Positions 39,887 through 48,059 of a stretch of DNA of 64,000 bases are shown one piece after another. Source of the DNA: CALKJU01 sp046349355 (lineage in GTDB: Bacteria; Pseudomonadota; Alphaproteobacteria; Geminicoccales; Geminicoccaceae); NCBI GenBank assembly GCA_046349355.1, contig JAXMCM010000020.1, forward strand, positions 62,001 through 126,000. Reading direction: 5' to 3'. Each line of letters starts with the position of its first letter. The stretch's first letter is position 1. The position numbers and the translations under genes were made by a program. Under the pieces are notes generated by a model. That model saw only the letters and a program-made list of their open reading frames with translations, ran no database searches and was not told the origin of the DNA.

Positions 39887-40968
39887 CCGCACCGGCCGCC
39901 GGCTGGGCGCTCATCCTGACGGTGGCGGGCCTGCTGCTGCCACTGGGCTCGCTCGGCTGGTGGTTCGACTGGCCGCAGGCGCTGGCCCTGGCGGTGCTCG
40001 CCCCCCTCGCGGCGGTGCTGGTTCCCTCGCGCCCCGGCATCGCGCCCGGTCTTGCCATCACCGTCGGTGTCCTCGCCGGCTCCGCCGCGGTGCTGCAACT
40101 GCTCGCGCAAGGGCAGGCCGTCGGCGCCTCGGCCGTCGGCCTGTGGATCTACGTCATTGGTCTGGTGCTGCTCGCCTGGCGCGGCATGGAAGCTATCGCC
40201 GGCGAGAGTGGCCGGGCCGTGCTGCTGGTCCCTGCCCTGTTCGGCCTCGGCATCCTGTTCGTCTGGGAGGCCGTGGTCGCCGGCTTCGGCATTCCGCGCG
40301 TCCTGCTGCCGGCGCCGACGATGGTCGGAACGGCGATCGCCACGCATCTGCCGATGATGGCGGCCGACTTCGTCCAGACCTTCGTCCGCGCCGTCGTGCC
40401 GGGCTGGGCCATGGGTTGCGCCGCCGGCTTCGTCGTCGCCATCGTCGCCGACCGCATCCCGTTCCTGCAGCGCGGGCTCCTGCCGCTCGGCAACCTCGTT
40501 GCCGCCCTGCCGATCGTCGGCATCGCCCCGATCATGGTGATGTGGTTCGGCTTCGACTGGCAGTCCAAGGCCGCCGTCGTCGTGGTGATGACCTTCTTCC
40601 CGATGCTCGTGAACACTGTGGCCGGCCTCGCCGCCGCCGGTCGGATCGAGCGCGACCTGATGCGCTCCTACGCCGCCGGCGAGCTCGCGACCCTGCTCAA
40701 GCTGCGGCTGCCGACGGCGCTGCCGTTCATCTTCAATGCGCTCAAGATCAACAGCACGCTGGCGCTGATCGGTGCCATCGTGGCCGAGTTCTTCGGCACC
40801 CCCATCGTCGGCATGGGCTTCCGCATCTCCACCGAGGTCGGCAAGATGAACCTGGACTTGGTCTGGGCCACCATCGTCGCCGCCGGAGTCGCCGGTTCGG
40901 CCTTCTACGGGCTTCTCGCCCTGGTCGAGCGCAGCTTCACCTTCTGGCACCCGTCCTACCGTCGCTAG
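39883..40968 (+). CDS. Second ABC permease of the tenA cluster, NitT/TauT family
   Basis: This 361-residue permease is longer than usual. The first 110 residues add three or four extra hydrophobic helices (LILTVAGLLLPLGSLGWWF, LAITVGVLAGSAAVLQLLA). The typical NitT/TauT core follows, with the loop DLMRSYAAGELATLLKLRLP and EFFGTPIVGMGFRISTEVG. The start ATG overlaps the tenA stop. It probably forms a heterodimer with the first permease and uses the ATPase at 34253. The extra helices are unexplained and could replace a missing partner or bind substrate. No substrate-binding protein is found in the window. Confidence 0.88.
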   Translation: MTAPAAGWALILTVAGLLLPLGSLGWWFDWPQALALAVLAPLAAVLVPSRPGIAPGLAITVGVLAGSAAVLQLLAQGQAVGASAVGLWIYVIGLVLLAWRGMEAIAGESGRAVLLVPALFGLGILFVWEAVVAGFGIPRVLLPAPTMVGTAIATHLPMMAADFVQTFVRAVVPGWAMGCAAGFVVAIVADRIPFLQRGLLPLGNLVAALPIVGIAPIMVMWFGFDWQSKAAVVVVMTFFPMLVNTVAGLAAAGRIERDLMRSYAAGELATLLKLRLPTALPFIFNALKINSTLALIGAIVAEFFGTPIVGMGFRISTEVGKMNLDLVWATIVAAGVAGSAFYGLLALVERSFTFWHPSYRR

Positions 40969-40988
40969 CGTGTGCCTGCCGGGAGGCG

Positions 40989-41852
40989 TCAGCCGACGGC
41001 GTGCCGTGGCCGTGTCGATGGCGGCTTGCGGGTTGCCGCTACCGGTGGCGGCGCCGCTGCGGCCTGACGCTTGCGATCCTCGGCGATGCGGGCATGGACC
41101 GACATCAGCGTGACGCCCAGCATCTGGGCGATGACCCGGATGCTGAGCCCCCGCGCGCGCAGGTCGAGTACCGCCTTGGCGAAGCGGCTGCCCAGCCGGT
41201 TGAGCTTCGCCTGCACCGGGAAAGGCAGGCTCTCGACGCCCGTCTCGAACGACTCGCGGACCTCCGGCCAGTGCTGGAACGCGATCCTGACCCAAGGCAG
41301 GCTCGGCATGTCGGGATCCTTGGCGACCTCGCGGAAGGTCCGCCCGGTCAGGACCCGTGCCACGAAGGTCTGCAGATGCTCCTTGCCGAACTGGAATCCC
41401 GGCGGGAGGCCGTTGACCTCGTTCAGGCGCTGCATCGCGCGCAGGCGCTGATAGTGCGACTTGCGCTCCTTGCCGCGCAGCTCGAGCGGCTTGAAGACGC
41501 GGGTGGCGGAGGCCTTGCGCCCGCGTCGGGGCCGGGTGGCCAGGGCTCGCGCCTTCATCACCTCGGCGAAGCGCTTGCGGGTCGACGGGCTGGCCAGCCC
41601 GACCGAATAGGGCAAACCGTACAGCTCGCGGTAGGCGTCCGTCTCCAGCGCGTGGGTGTAGCGCAGGTGCCGCCCGAGCGAGCGGAAGGTCCGCCCGCAC
41701 AGCAGGCAATGGATCGGGTCGCTGGCGAGGTAGGTGTCCGCCTCCTCGATCGACATCGGGTGCGGCGGAATCGGGTAGCCGGCGAGGGGCTGGCGCCGGA
41801 GGGCGGCCTCGCGGAGCTGACTCTTTCTTGCGCGCTTTTTCATGGGCATCAC
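40989..41852 (-). CDS. MucR/Ros-like zinc-finger protein with extra HTH regions
   Basis: This 287-residue protein has a MucR-type zinc finger (CLLCGRTFRSLGRHLRYTH, residues about 49-67) followed by LYGLPYSVGLASPSTRKRF, as in Ros/MucR regulators. Those regulators are normally only 140-150 residues. Here the middle has REVAKDPDMPSLPWVRIAFQ, like a small-terminase or phage-type HTH, and the end has GLSIRVIAQMLGVTLMSVHA, a second HTH. The N-terminus is Lys/Arg-rich. This looks like a DNA-binding fusion of chromosomal and phage-like parts. The next gene is 550 bp away. Target unknown. Confidence 0.72.
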   Translation of the reverse strand: MMPMKKRARKSQLREAALRRQPLAGYPIPPHPMSIEEADTYLASDPIHCLLCGRTFRSLGRHLRYTHALETDAYRELYGLPYSVGLASPSTRKRFAEVMKARALATRPRRGRKASATRVFKPLELRGKERKSHYQRLRAMQRLNEVNGLPPGFQFGKEHLQTFVARVLTGRTFREVAKDPDMPSLPWVRIAFQHWPEVRESFETGVESLPFPVQAKLNRLGSRFAKAVLDLRARGLSIRVIAQMLGVTLMSVHARIAEDRKRQAAAAPPPVAATRKPPSTRPRHAVG

Positions 41853-42001
41853 GACTGATCTGCTGCTGGCCGGGGCGATCGGAATCCGAACCTGGTCACC
41901 TCACGGTGGCACGCGCGGCGCACCCGTCGCCCCCACACCAGAATTGAGCCGCAGGTGCACAAAGCGCGATCTCGGATGTGCGAGCATCGGCCGCTTCCCG
42001 T

Positions 42002-42023
42002 GCTGGCCCAGGTTCGGGCCAGC
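42002..42023. terminator. Perfect hairpin in the gap before the dehydrogenase gene
   Basis: GCTGGCCC pairs with GGGCCAGC around a six-base loop. There is no following T-run on either strand. It may be a terminator of an unrecognised transcript or a protein-binding dyad. Confidence 0.4.
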
Positions 42024-42067
42024 GATCTCCTGACCATACCCGTCAAAGGTATGTGCTGCAACTCCTA

Positions 42068-42127
42068 GGTTGACGTCAGCGAACGGAGGCGTCTTACGCG
42101 GACTGGCGTCTGCACGGTTGACGTCAG
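42068..42127. repeat. Two GGTTGACGTCAG direct repeats
   Basis: Copies at 42068-42079 and 42116-42127 are identical over 12 bp and 48 bp apart. Each contains the palindrome TGACGTCA and a TTGACG that could serve as a -35. They lie about 280-340 bp before the dehydrogenase gene. Confidence 0.5.
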
Positions 42128-42403
42128 GTCAATGGGTATTCAATCGAAGAGCATGTCGTCGTATTCAACCATGCGGCTCTTGCAACCCAGCAAAATCAAG
42201 CTTCGCTCATGGAAAGTCACTACTCGCACGGATGACGATGGAAGCCTTGAGCCGCAGGGCAATGTCGCGTCAAGGGCAAGCCATTGCGGCATTGCTTGAA
42301 GCTCAGCATTTCTACCTTTGCGTGCTAATCATGACGAGCCGGATCAATTGTACTCAATGCGAGATATTGGTAGGACTGGCGCTCAACTTCGGAGTCTTTG
42401 CCG

Positions 42404-43879
42404 ATGCTACGCCGCCGTCTGCTAGCCGGAACCGTGGCCGGCTTTGGAGCCGGCGTATGGGCTCGCGTGCCGGGCGCCGCTGCGGACGAGGCCGACGAAG
42501 GCCTGCCAATTCCACAGAACCCGCTTGCGTCGATTCAGCCGAGCGGCGTGGCTGTCGAGGTCGTCGACTTCGCCACGCCGCCGCGAACGAGCCGGACCAG
42601 CCCTTACGCCAACCTGAATTTCCTGCACGACGCCGGCGACGGACGACCCTACCTGTATTGCAACGATGCGCGCGGCAAGATCTGGCGAATTCACGCCGCG
42701 ACCGGCGCAGTGACCAAGTTCCTGGATCTGGCAAAGCTGCGGGGATCCAGCTTCATCTTTTCGCAATCGCAAATCGGACTGCGGAGCTTCGCCTTCCATC
42801 CGGACTTTGCGCGGGGCGGACAGCCCGGCTTTCGCAAGTTCTTCACGGTCTCGACCGAAACGATAGAGAGCCGGCCGGCGGGCGTCACCGTGCTTGCCGG
42901 CTCCTATCCGGCGATCCTGGATGCCGTGATCGCCGAATGGTCGGTTGACGCGTCCGACCCCCCGAACGTCTACACCAAGTCGCGGCGCGAGGTGGTCCGT
43001 ATCGCTCTGTGGAACATCGACCACACCGTCGATCAGCTGATGTTCAATCGTACCGCGGTGCCGGGCACCAGCGAGTACGGCAAGATGTTCGTGACAACGG
43101 GCGACGGCGGCAGCAACACATCCTACGGCGACCCCTACGATCAGGCGCAGGACCTGACCGCACCGCTCGGCAAGGTCCTGCGCCTGAATCCGCTCAGGGT
43201 CGGGACCAGGCGCTTCGGAACGCCACCCAGCAATCCCTTTCCCCAGACCGGCGGCGCCGGGCCGCTGGTCTGGGCTTTCGGGCTGCGCCATCCGCAGAAC
43301 CTGTGCTTCGACCCGGTCACCGGCACCGGCATCCTCAGCGACATCGGCCAGTGGCAGATCGAGGAGGTCAACCTCCTGGCGCGCGGCGCCAACTACGGCT
43401 GGCCCTTGCGCGAGGGAACCTTTGCCTTCGTTCGCGACCAGCCGGAACAGCTCTATGCCCTGCCGCCCGAGGATGCGGCCTACGGCCTCACCTATCCGGT
43501 GGCGCAGTACAGCCATCAGGAAGGATTGTCGCGACCGGTCACGGGTGCGCTGGGCTACAAGTCCGCCATCTGCGGCGGCTTCGTCTATCGCGGCTCCGCC
43601 GTACCGGCGCTCTATGGCCACTATCTCTGCGGCGACCTCGTCAACGGGCGCATCTTCCACGTGCCGCTGGCAAGCCTCGTCCAGGGTCAGCAGGCGAACC
43701 TGCAGGAACTCACGTTGCTTCGTGCCGGCACGCCCGTGACCCTGGCGACGGTCATCGGCAGCGGCGGCCGCGTCGACCTGCGCTTCGGCCAGGGCGCCGA
43801 CGGCGAGATCTACCTCCTGACCAAGTACGACGGCGGCATCCGCAAGATCGCGGCGCCGGCGCCAATCGTGCCGGCATGA
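42404..43879 (+). CDS. Tat-exported PQQ-type sugar (glucose/sorbosone) dehydrogenase-like protein
   Basis: This 491-residue beta-propeller protein is related to soluble quinoprotein glucose dehydrogenase. The N-terminus MLRRRLLAGTVAGFGAG is a twin-arginine signal. In the mature part, GLRSFAFHPDFARGG, YGKMFVTTGDGGS, LRLNPLR, VWAFGLRHPQNLCFD and EEVNLLARGANYGWPLREG follow the GSDH propeller pattern, including the catalytic-site HP and calcium/PQQ loops. ATG at 42404 has GGAG nine bases upstream; a TTG two codons earlier is possible. It probably oxidises a sugar in the periplasm. The natural substrate is uncertain, since many family members are not glucose oxidisers. Confidence 0.88.
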   Translation: MLRRRLLAGTVAGFGAGVWARVPGAAADEADEGLPIPQNPLASIQPSGVAVEVVDFATPPRTSRTSPYANLNFLHDAGDGRPYLYCNDARGKIWRIHAATGAVTKFLDLAKLRGSSFIFSQSQIGLRSFAFHPDFARGGQPGFRKFFTVSTETIESRPAGVTVLAGSYPAILDAVIAEWSVDASDPPNVYTKSRREVVRIALWNIDHTVDQLMFNRTAVPGTSEYGKMFVTTGDGGSNTSYGDPYDQAQDLTAPLGKVLRLNPLRVGTRRFGTPPSNPFPQTGGAGPLVWAFGLRHPQNLCFDPVTGTGILSDIGQWQIEEVNLLARGANYGWPLREGTFAFVRDQPEQLYALPPEDAAYGLTYPVAQYSHQEGLSRPVTGALGYKSAICGGFVYRGSAVPALYGHYLCGDLVNGRIFHVPLASLVQGQQANLQELTLLRAGTPVTLATVIGSGGRVDLRFGQGADGEIYLLTKYDGGIRKIAAPAPIVPA

Positions 43880-43895
43880 TGCTGCGCGCCTCGCC

Positions 43896-44327
43896 TCAAT
43901 CCCGGTAGGGCCCCAGGAACAGGTCGCCGCTGGCGCGGCGGCGGAGCAGGGTCTGGCGGATGCGCCGGCGGTGCTCCGGCCGGTCGTGGAGCATGTGGCA
44001 GCGCTGGCAGAGGGCTCGCAGGTTGCGGTGCCGCGGGCCGCAATGGCTCGGGTCGTGATCGAGATGGGCGGCGGCGAGCACCACGCGCGTGGTGGCCGAT
44101 GGCAACGTGCAGGCTGTCGCGGGCAGCCGGATCCGGCGGCCCTGTCCGTCCCGCCAGCAGCCGGCGGTCTCGTCCCACCAGCGGCCGTCCCCGAGATGCC
44201 TGACGATGGCACCGTGCGGGCGTCCGCACATCTCGCATCGCCCCTTGGCCCGCACGAAGCGAACCCAGCGGCTGATCTGCGGCCAGTCGATCGGGTAGAG
44301 GAAGCGGAGCTCGGGTCGGATGGGCAC
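43896..44327 (-). CDS. HNH endonuclease family protein
   Basis: This is a 143-residue protein with an HNH nuclease fold. The first zinc pair is in KGRCEMCGRPHG. The catalytic His-Asp is in AAAHLDHDPSHCGPRHRNL, and the second zinc pair is in ALCQRCHMLHDRPEH. A start at GTG 44327, 6 bp after the upstream gene's stop and with GAGG close by, avoids overlap; a longer ATG start would run inside the neighbour. The N-terminal PIRPELRFLYPIDWPQISRW is seen in similar small HNH proteins of alphaproteobacteria. It is a nicking or restriction-type nuclease by family, with unknown target, read in one unit with the HepT-like gene. Confidence 0.8.
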   Translation of the reverse strand: MPIRPELRFLYPIDWPQISRWVRFVRAKGRCEMCGRPHGAIVRHLGDGRWWDETAGCWRDGQGRRIRLPATACTLPSATTRVVLAAAHLDHDPSHCGPRHRNLRALCQRCHMLHDRPEHRRRIRQTLLRRRASGDLFLGPYRD

Positions 44328-44332
44328 CGGCC

Positions 44333-44710
44333 TCAGCCCCCGGGCTGGCCGGAACGGCCGGTCGCCAGTTCCGCCTCGACCGCCCGCAGGAGCGCGGGCA
44401 GGGTGGTCGACAGGGTCTCCAGCAGGTGATGCGCCTCCTGCAGATCGCTGGCCACGCCGTCGACGTTGCCGGCTGCGCGGACCGCGCTCCATGGCACGTC
44501 CGGATGCCGCTCGCAAAGGTCCTGGGGCAGCCGGCGGGCGGCCCGGGCGACCAGCTGCAGCGCCCGGATCACCGCGTAGGCCGAGCGCCGGTCCGCCGCG
44601 AGCGTCGGGGCGGCGGCGCCGTTGGCGAACGACCTCGCCAGCTTCGCATTGTCACGGATCGAGAGCAGCGCCAGCCGGACACGCCGACCTGCGTCTGCCG
44701 GATCCTCCAT
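44333..44710 (-). CDS. HepT-like (DUF86) protein lacking the toxin motif
   Basis: This 125-residue helical protein matches the HepT/DUF86 shape: VRLALLSIRDNAKLARSFANG, then SAYAVIRALQLVARAARRLP and LCERHPDVPWSAVRAAGNV. In active HepT toxins the last segment continues into RX4HXY, the nuclease site. Here it reads RAAGNVDGVASDL, with no His or Tyr. No MNT-type nucleotidyltransferase antitoxin adjoins; an HNH gene follows after 5 bp. The start ATG at 44710 is tentative; the open frame continues 31 codons upstream without coding character. It could be a structural or silenced relative. Confidence 0.65.
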   Translation of the reverse strand: MEDPADAGRRVRLALLSIRDNAKLARSFANGAAAPTLAADRRSAYAVIRALQLVARAARRLPQDLCERHPDVPWSAVRAAGNVDGVASDLQEAHHLLETLSTTLPALLRAVEAELATGRSGQPGG

Positions 44711-44909
44711 CCCCGTCACGATGACGCGACACCCCGAGCCTGTTGACTGTATGGTGGCAGACAATTCGGTCGCTGGCAGCAGGCGGCGGCGGGCTTGGCC
44801 CATGCGTTCGTGCCGCTCGTCCGCGCCGTCGCGGCGGGCCGTGCCGGCGTGCTAGCTTGGTCCGGTCGCCTTCCGGGACGGTCCGGCCGCGACGCGGGAC
44901 TGCCGGAGC

Positions 44910-45704
44910 ATGCTCGAACCGACCGAAGACCTCGGCCGCCTGCGCATCATCCTGCGCCAGCTGTTCTACGGACACCGGCCGTCGTCGGTCGCCTTCCAGG
45001 CCGGGCTGCTGGCTCTCGACTTCGCGGCAATCGGCTACTTCCTCGCCACCACCTTCATCGCCGAAGCGCCATGGATGCGCCTCGTCGACTTCAGCCTCGG
45101 CGTCCTTCTGCTGCTGGAGTTCCTCGGGCGCATGGCAGCGCATCGCCAGCCCATGGCGTACCTGGACAATGCCTCGGCCATGATCGACCTGGCCGTCATC
45201 ACGTCCCTGTTCGTCGGCTTCCTGCTGGGCGACAACCTCGCCTTCCTCAGGGTCCTGCGCACGGTCAGGCTGCTGCGCTCCTACAATGTGCTGGGCCAGC
45301 TGAAGCGGCGCTTCGCCGTCGTCCGCCGCCACGAGGACATCCTGAAGGCGGCTCTCGACCTCATCGTCTTCATGCTGCTCGTCGCCTCGGTGGTCTACGT
45401 GACGCAGCACGCCGCCAACCCGGAGATCGCGGACTTTCTCGACGCCCTCTACTTCACCGTGGTGACGCTGACGACCACCGGCTTCGGCGACATCACGCTC
45501 GTCGGCACCGGCGGACGGCTGCTGTCGATAGCGATCATGCTGATCGGCATCTCGCTGTTCTTCCGCCTCGCCCAGGCCGTGTTCCGCCCTGGCGGCAAGG
45601 TCCGCCATCCCTGCCCCCGCTGCGGCCTGCAGCGTCACGATGCCGATGCGGTCCATTGCAAGGCCTGCGGCCTGTTGCTGAACATTCCTGACGAAGAGAT
45701 CTAG
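44910..45704 (+). CDS. Voltage-gated potassium channel-like protein with zinc ribbon
   Basis: This 264-residue inner-membrane protein has the Kv layout of six helices. Voltage-sensor helix S4 has arginines at 114, 117, 120 and 123 (RVLRTVRLLRS). The pore helix and selectivity filter TLTTTGFGDI (residues 187-196) sit before S6. GFGD in place of GYGD is known in some K+ channels. The tail is a four-cysteine zinc ribbon (CPRCG at 235 and HCKACG at 250-254), unusual for a channel and perhaps a cytoplasmic sensor of metal or redox state. It is divergent from the HepT-like/HNH pair with 199 bp between. Regulation unknown. Confidence 0.88.
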   Translation: MLEPTEDLGRLRIILRQLFYGHRPSSVAFQAGLLALDFAAIGYFLATTFIAEAPWMRLVDFSLGVLLLLEFLGRMAAHRQPMAYLDNASAMIDLAVITSLFVGFLLGDNLAFLRVLRTVRLLRSYNVLGQLKRRFAVVRRHEDILKAALDLIVFMLLVASVVYVTQHAANPEIADFLDALYFTVVTLTTTGFGDITLVGTGGRLLSIAIMLIGISLFFRLAQAVFRPGGKVRHPCPRCGLQRHDADAVHCKACGLLLNIPDEEI

Positions 45705-45824
45705 GCCGAAAAGGCGTCAATGGGATTACACATTTGACATGATCGCCAGGCTGGACGCGCGGTCGACAGTCATCCATACAGCCGCCCACTAGATTGCCGC
45801 GCCTGGAATTTGGCAGTTACTTAT

Positions 45825-46151
45825 ATGCGTCGCATCTCAGGGATCGAGGAAACGTTGGCGGTGGCGGAGCTCGCCGAATTGCTCGGCAACGAGCTCGGCT
45901 TGCGCGTCCTCTTCGAGCTTCAGGGTGGTCCGTCCGCCATCGGCGAGCTGGCAAGGCGCTGCGGGCGGACGGAGACGTGCCTGGCGCCCCTGCTCGAAAG
46001 CCTCCGGCAGGGCGGGATCGTCCAGCGCCGCGACGATCGCTTCTCGCTGGGTTCCGACGCCGTCCAGCGGCTGCTCAGGGCATTCTACGGCATCGAGGAG
46101 GCCGGCAGCGGCCTCGGCGCCGGACGCGACGACGGCATCACGCTGCACTGA
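45825..46151 (+). CDS. ArsR-like winged-helix protein
   Basis: This 108-residue small cytoplasmic protein has a predicted winged-helix core: LGNELGLRVLFELQGGPSAI, then ELARRCGRTETCLAPLLESL and GGIVQRRDDRFSLGS. The second block is the DNA recognition helix, as in ArsR/DtxR-like regulators. The C-terminal end is short and Gly-rich with no sensor domain. ATG at 45825 (MRRISGIEETL) is used; a TTG at 45810 would add five residues. It is probably a DNA-binding regulator with unknown target. It lies 120 bp after the K+ channel gene and convergent with hbd. Confidence 0.6.
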   Translation: MRRISGIEETLAVAELAELLGNELGLRVLFELQGGPSAIGELARRCGRTETCLAPLLESLRQGGIVQRRDDRFSLGSDAVQRLLRAFYGIEEAGSGLGAGRDDGITLH

Positions 46152-46178
46152 GCGCTGCCGCCGGCTCGCGGTAAGGGT

Positions 46179-47090
46179 TCAGCGGGTCGGGACGGGCGTC
46201 TCGCCGCGATAGTCGTAGAAGCCGCGCTTGGCCTTGCGGCCCAGCCAGCCGGCCTCGACGTACTTCACCAGCAGCGGACAGGGCCGGTACTTGCTGTCGG
46301 CGAGGCCGTCGTGCAGCACCTGCATGATGGCAAGGCAGGTATCGAGGCCGATGAAGTCGGCCAGCTGCAGCGGACCCATCGGGTGGTTGGCACCCAGCCG
46401 CATCGCCGTGTCGATGCTCTCGACCGTACCGACGCCCTCGTAGAGCGTGTAGACTGCCTCGTTGATCATCGGCAGCAGCACGCGGTTGACGATGAAGGCC
46501 GGGAAGTCCTCGGCCGTGACCGCGGTCTTGCCGAGCTTCTCGGACAGCGCCTTGATCGCCTGGTAGGTATCCTCTTCCGTGGCGATGCCGCGGATCAGCT
46601 CGACCAGCTTCATGACCGGCACGGGGTTCATGAAGTGCATGCCGATGAAGCGCTCCGGCCGGTCGGTCTTGGCCGCCAGCCGGGTGATCGAGATCGACGA
46701 GGTATTCGAGGCGATCAGCGCGTCCGGGCGCAGGCTCGGCAGCAGCTTCTCGAAGATCTGGTGCTTGACCTTCTCGTTCTCGGTGGCCGCCTCGATGACC
46801 AGGTGGCAGTCGCCGAACAGCTCGTTGTCGGTACCGGTGCGGATCCGCGCCATGGCCTCGGCCTTGGCGTCCTCGGTCGTCTGGCCCTTGGCGATCTGGC
46901 GGTCGAGCAGGCCGGCCATGCGCTGCAGGGCGCCGGCCAGCTGCTCCGGCGAGACGTCGACGAGCCGGACGTCGTAGCCGGACACGGCGGCGACGTGCGC
47001 GATTCCGCCCCCCATCTGGCCAGCCCCGATGACGCCGATGGTGCGGATCTCGGGGATCGGCGGATAGTCGCGCTGCGCGTAGGTCGCCAT
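46179..47090 (-). CDS. hbd: 3-hydroxybutyryl-CoA dehydrogenase
   Basis: This 303-residue NAD(P) enzyme converts 3-hydroxyacyl-CoA to 3-oxoacyl-CoA. The NAD-binding start is GVIGAGQMGGGIAHVAAVSG. The SSISITRLAA and HFMNPVPVMKLVELIRG segments carry the catalytic Ser/His, and the C-terminal domain has GANHPMGPLQLADFIGLDT. It is the last gene of etfB-etfA-hbd, which links acyl-CoA oxidation to the quinone pool through ETF. A role in polyhydroxybutyrate or fatty-acid breakdown is likely. Confidence 0.95.
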   Translation of the reverse strand: MATYAQRDYPPIPEIRTIGVIGAGQMGGGIAHVAAVSGYDVRLVDVSPEQLAGALQRMAGLLDRQIAKGQTTEDAKAEAMARIRTGTDNELFGDCHLVIEAATENEKVKHQIFEKLLPSLRPDALIASNTSSISITRLAAKTDRPERFIGMHFMNPVPVMKLVELIRGIATEEDTYQAIKALSEKLGKTAVTAEDFPAFIVNRVLLPMINEAVYTLYEGVGTVESIDTAMRLGANHPMGPLQLADFIGLDTCLAIMQVLHDGLADSKYRPCPLLVKYVEAGWLGRKAKRGFYDYRGETPVPTR

Positions 47091-47114
47091 GGGCAGGAAG
47101 GGCTCCGTCTCGTC

Positions 47115-48059
47115 TCAGGCCTTGGCGCGGCGAACCGACTCGGTCAGCTCGGGCACGATCTTGAAGAGGTCGCCGACAAGGCCGTAGTCGGCGACCTGGA
47201 AGATCGGCGCCTCCTCGTCCTTGTTGATGGCGACGATGACCTTGCTGTCCTTCATGCCGGCGAGGTGCTGGATGGCACCGGAGATGCCGACCGCGATGTA
47301 CAGATCGGGCGCCACGACCTTGCCGGTCTGGCCGACCTGGTAGTCGTTCGGGACGAAACCGGCGTCGACGGCCGCGCGCGAGGCGCCGACAGCGGCGCCC
47401 AGCACATCGGCCAGGGCCTCGATGACCTTGAAGTTCTCGCCCGAGCCCATGCCGCGGCCGCCGGAGACGACGATGCGGGCGCTGGTCAGGTCCGGCCGCT
47501 CGGAGCGGGTGACGTCGCGCCCGGTGAAGGTGGCGAGGCCGGCGGCCGTTACGGCGGCGGCACTGACCACCTCGGCCGAGCCGCCCTCGGCGGCGGCAGC
47601 CGCGAAGGCCGTCGTCCGCACCGTGATGACCCGCCTGGCGTCGAGGCTCTTCACCGTCGCCAGGGCATTGCCGGCGTAAATGTACCGCTTGAAGGTGTCG
47701 GGGCCGAGCACCTCGACGATGTCGCTGACCTGGGCCGAGTCGAGCAGCGCCGCGACCCGTGGCATCACGTTCTTGCCAGTGGTCGTCGAGGCCGCCAGCA
47801 GGTGGCTGTAGCCATCGGCCAGGCCGACGATCAGTGCGGCCAGATCCTCGGCGACCGGGTTGGCGAAGACCTCGGCGTCGGCGTGAAGCACCTTGGCGAC
47901 ACCGGCGACCGCGGCGGCCTGGGCGGCGACGCCGCCGACATCCTTGCCGACGACGAGCAGGTGGACCGGGACACCGAGCTGGCTGGCGGCAGTGACCGCG
48001 TGCAGCGTGGCCTTGGCGAGCTCGCCGTTGTCGTGCTGGGCCAGAACGAGCGCGGTCAT
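47115..48059 (-). CDS. etfA: Electron transfer flavoprotein alpha subunit
   Basis: This 314-residue FAD-binding subunit of ETF takes electrons from acyl-CoA dehydrogenases to ETF-quinone oxidoreductase. The C-terminal FAD domain has SGGRGMGSGENFKVIEALA, DAGFVPNDYQVGQTGKVVAP and LYIAVGISGAIQHLAGMKDS. The ATG overlaps the etfB stop by one base (TGATG). Confidence 0.97.
   Translation of the reverse strand: MTALVLAQHDNGELAKATLHAVTAASQLGVPVHLLVVGKDVGGVAAQAAAVAGVAKVLHADAEVFANPVAEDLAALIVGLADGYSHLLAASTTTGKNVMPRVAALLDSAQVSDIVEVLGPDTFKRYIYAGNALATVKSLDARRVITVRTTAFAAAAAEGGSAEVVSAAAVTAAGLATFTGRDVTRSERPDLTSARIVVSGGRGMGSGENFKVIEALADVLGAAVGASRAAVDAGFVPNDYQVGQTGKVVAPDLYIAVGISGAIQHLAGMKDSKVIVAINKDEEAPIFQVADYGLVGDLFKIVPELTESVRRAKA

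Larger units (their letters stand above)
41853..42403. other. 551-bp intergenic region with hairpin and repeats, no convincing gene
   Basis: No coding pattern or RNA gene is recognisable. A perfect 8-bp stem (GCTGGCCC and GGGCCAGC around AGGTTC) lies at 42002-42023. The 12-mer GGTTGACGTCAG occurs at 42068-42079 and 42116-42127. The right half (about 42130-42390) is visibly richer in A and T than the rest of the window, which suggests foreign or decayed sequence. Confidence 0.6.

Noticed and set aside
41853..42403. tRNA or insertion-sequence remnant in the gap
   Set aside because: No cloverleaf with a GTTCGA-type arm, terminal inverted repeats or transposase fragments were seen.
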